A DNA stretch of 64,000 nucleotides from Pedobacter psychrodurus (GTDB lineage Bacteria > Bacteroidota > Bacteroidia > Sphingobacteriales > Sphingobacteriaceae): assembly GCF_004331735.1 (NCBI RefSeq), contig NZ_SJSO01000005.1, forward strand, positions 124,001 to 188,000, written 5' to 3'. Both the position numbers and the translations under genes were made by a program. Shown piece by piece: positions 62,817 through 64,000 of this stretch (position 1 is the first letter of the stretch; each line of letters opens with the position of its first letter). Below the pieces are notes generated by a model, which worked only from the letters and a program-made list of their open reading frames with translations, did no database searches and was not told the origin of the DNA.

Positions 62817-62850
62817 AAAAAAGCTGTACCTAGTTATGGGTACAGCTTTA
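62817..62850 (-). terminator. Terminator of the TssK-like gene
   Basis: The hairpin AAAGCTGTACC/GGGTACAGCTTT encloses TAGTTAT. On the minus strand it is followed by a T-run. Confidence 0.75.
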
Positions 62851-62876
62851 TCATTAACTTAATCCGAGAAATAATT

Positions 62877-64000
62877 TTAATCCAGCAATGTCCAGGTTTT
62901 TCTGGCCTGTACCTGCTGTACAACCTGCTGTTCGGCAACCACAATATTTTCTTTACGCTGGCCAATATATTCTAATCCACTTAGCTTATTCCAAAGTGCT
63001 ACCAATACATTCATAAACTCGTTTGCCATTAGCATACTATTATTAATTTGTTTATGATCGTAAACCAGTTCGATGGTTTTGGCTAAAAGCTCTTCAAAGT
63101 TTCCAGGGGTTACATCTTTCCACTCGTAAAAATACTTTAGCAGTTCTTCTCTTTCGCGGGGATCAATCAGTTTAATGGCCGTAAAAAAGATGTGCGCCAA
63201 ACTGGAGAAATAACCTACTAAAACTGCTGGCGATTCGCGATGAGCAATGTTTCTGTATTCGTAAAATAAACCTGCAATATAATCTACAATTTTCTCCGAG
63301 ATTAAACGGATATTCCTACCTAAGGGAGTGATATTATCACGTCCTCCCGTTTTATCGATAATTTTAAAAGCCGCGAGCTGTAAATCATTTAGTAAAACAC
63401 TAAAAGATTCATAATATCTAATCAGGGCCGGATGACTTGTTATGGTTGAGCTGGGTGGTATATAATTGTTGTTGATCGTTAATCTTCCGTTCTCGTAATA
63501 AACCTGTCCAATCGTTAGGAAATAACTGTCGGCTGTTTGTGAGCTTACTTCGCTCTCGGGCAAAACGGCAATAGCGTAACTTTTTGCCAACTCTGGATAA
63601 CGGATTGGGCTCTCTTCGGGGTTAGGTGTACCTGTTGGAGTGCGGTTAAATGGACTCACCACCAGCAAAATAACATAGTTGCGGGGTTCTGACTGGCCAA
63701 AATAATGGTTGTGAACCAGTGTATCCATCATATGATCTGACTGTACAATATCAATGTGACAACCCTCTGGGGTTACAGCGTTACAGTACTTTACCCTAAC
63801 TTCGATATGATTAGTGGCTTTTTCTATAATCTCAATATCGTGCGAACTTTTATAACCCGTAAAGGGTGGTAAAAATCCGTAATTACTATTGTTTAATTGT
63901 ATAGATACGGCATCTCGAACAAAATCCTGCAAATAGAGGTCGCTTACTGTAAAATGATCACTAGAAAGCTTCATGCCATTAATCCAGTTAATGGATTTAT
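62877..64000 (-). CDS. TssK-like type VI secretion baseplate protein, 5' end beyond the window
   Basis: At least 370 residues. The Met at 63974 is probably internal: the frame stays open to the window edge and reads SINWINGMKLSSDHFTVSDL, parallel to the TssK start (WxEGMxLxPQHF). The central beta-sandwich region and helical C-terminal half (NITPLGRNIRLISEKI, EYRNIAHRESPAVLVGYFSS) fit the TssK fold of Bacteroidota T6SS subtype iii. TssK links the baseplate to the membrane complex. Other T6SS genes would be expected just beyond base 64000. Confidence 0.62.
   Translation of the reverse strand, partial: KSINWINGMKLSSDHFTVSDLYLQDFVRDAVSIQLNNSNYGFLPPFTGYKSSHDIEIIEKATNHIEVRVKYCNAVTPEGCHIDIVQSDHMMDTLVHNHYFGQSEPRNYVILLVVSPFNRTPTGTPNPEESPIRYPELAKSYAIAVLPESEVSSQTADSYFLTIGQVYYENGRLTINNNYIPPSSTITSHPALIRYYESFSVLLNDLQLAAFKIIDKTGGRDNITPLGRNIRLISEKIVDYIAGLFYEYRNIAHRESPAVLVGYFSSLAHIFFTAIKLIDPREREELLKYFYEWKDVTPGNFEELLAKTIELVYDHKQINNSMLMANEFMNVLVALWNKLSGLEYIGQRKENIVVAEQQVVQQVQARKTWTLLD

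Overview
The window looks like a chromosomal segment of a Sphingobacteriaceae-type Bacteroidota (Pedobacter-like). Supporting signs are TAnnTTTG-type promoter boxes, near-absence of Shine-Dalgarno sequences, many exported lipoproteins, a Bacteroidota double-glycine peptide leader, a TssK-like type VI gene and families typical of this group. The assignment is inferred from gene content; no marker gene was compared.

Chromosomal backbone, left (1-9460): the 3' part of a GH2 glycosidase, a [2Fe-2S] ferredoxin with a ferredoxin/flavodoxin-NADP reductase-like flavoprotein, a prolyl oligopeptidase with a small downstream gene, lpxH, a pair of about 285-bp intergenic repeats, prfA, and two tRNA-Asp genes that each have their own promoter box. 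Backbone, right (58327-64000): a membrane protein, a large TPR protein, a small lipoprotein and the C-terminal part of a TssK-like protein.

Between them is a genomic island of about 48.8 kb integrated at the 3' end of the second tRNA-Asp. It is bounded by 88-bp direct repeats (9438-9525 and 58239-58326, one mismatch). A tyrosine integrase sits just inside attL, and GGTGAGCA repeats lie inside both ends as probable integrase arm sites. The island has no relaxase, coupling ATPase or conjugation genes. It carries ICE-associated leftovers: a HEPN protein, a frameshifted radC, duplicated HTH gene pairs and an internally deleted insertion element.

Island part A (11.2-28.4 kb) is the most unusual region. 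A small serine recombinase gene is followed by a one-directional series of mostly single-gene units: HEPN-like, membrane, PD-(D/E)XK-ImmA/IrrE, PIN, large secreted, AAA-TOPRIM, P-loop ATPase, small unknown, frameshifted HEPN-like and HNH. Nearly all unit boundaries carry a short motif close to TGTCTCAAAAAACGAAC. At least 15 copies are seen, one bounds the array after the last gene, two tandem gene-less units occur, and a relic of a second recombinase gene abuts one copy. I propose a serine-recombinase-linked cassette array stocked with candidate phage-defence genes.

Island part B (28.4-43.4 kb) holds regulators and ICE leftovers around a five-gene operon of unknown purpose: lipoprotein, ABC-type ATPase, O-antigen-ligase/TPR protein, small protein and transglutaminase-like lipoprotein.

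Island part C (43.0-57.7 kb) is a candidate peptide (RiPP/bacteriocin-like) locus. It has an XRE regulator divergent from a double-glycine-leader peptide with six cysteines, a TlpA-like thioredoxin, a VKOR-thioredoxin fusion, a C39 peptidase ABC exporter with its HlyD partner, GT25-like and GT10-like glycosyltransferases, and a phosphocholine set (choline kinase, CTP:phosphocholine cytidylyltransferase and a GT-LicD fusion). Together they suggest a disulfide-rich exported peptide, or an associated glycan, decorated with sugar and phosphocholine.
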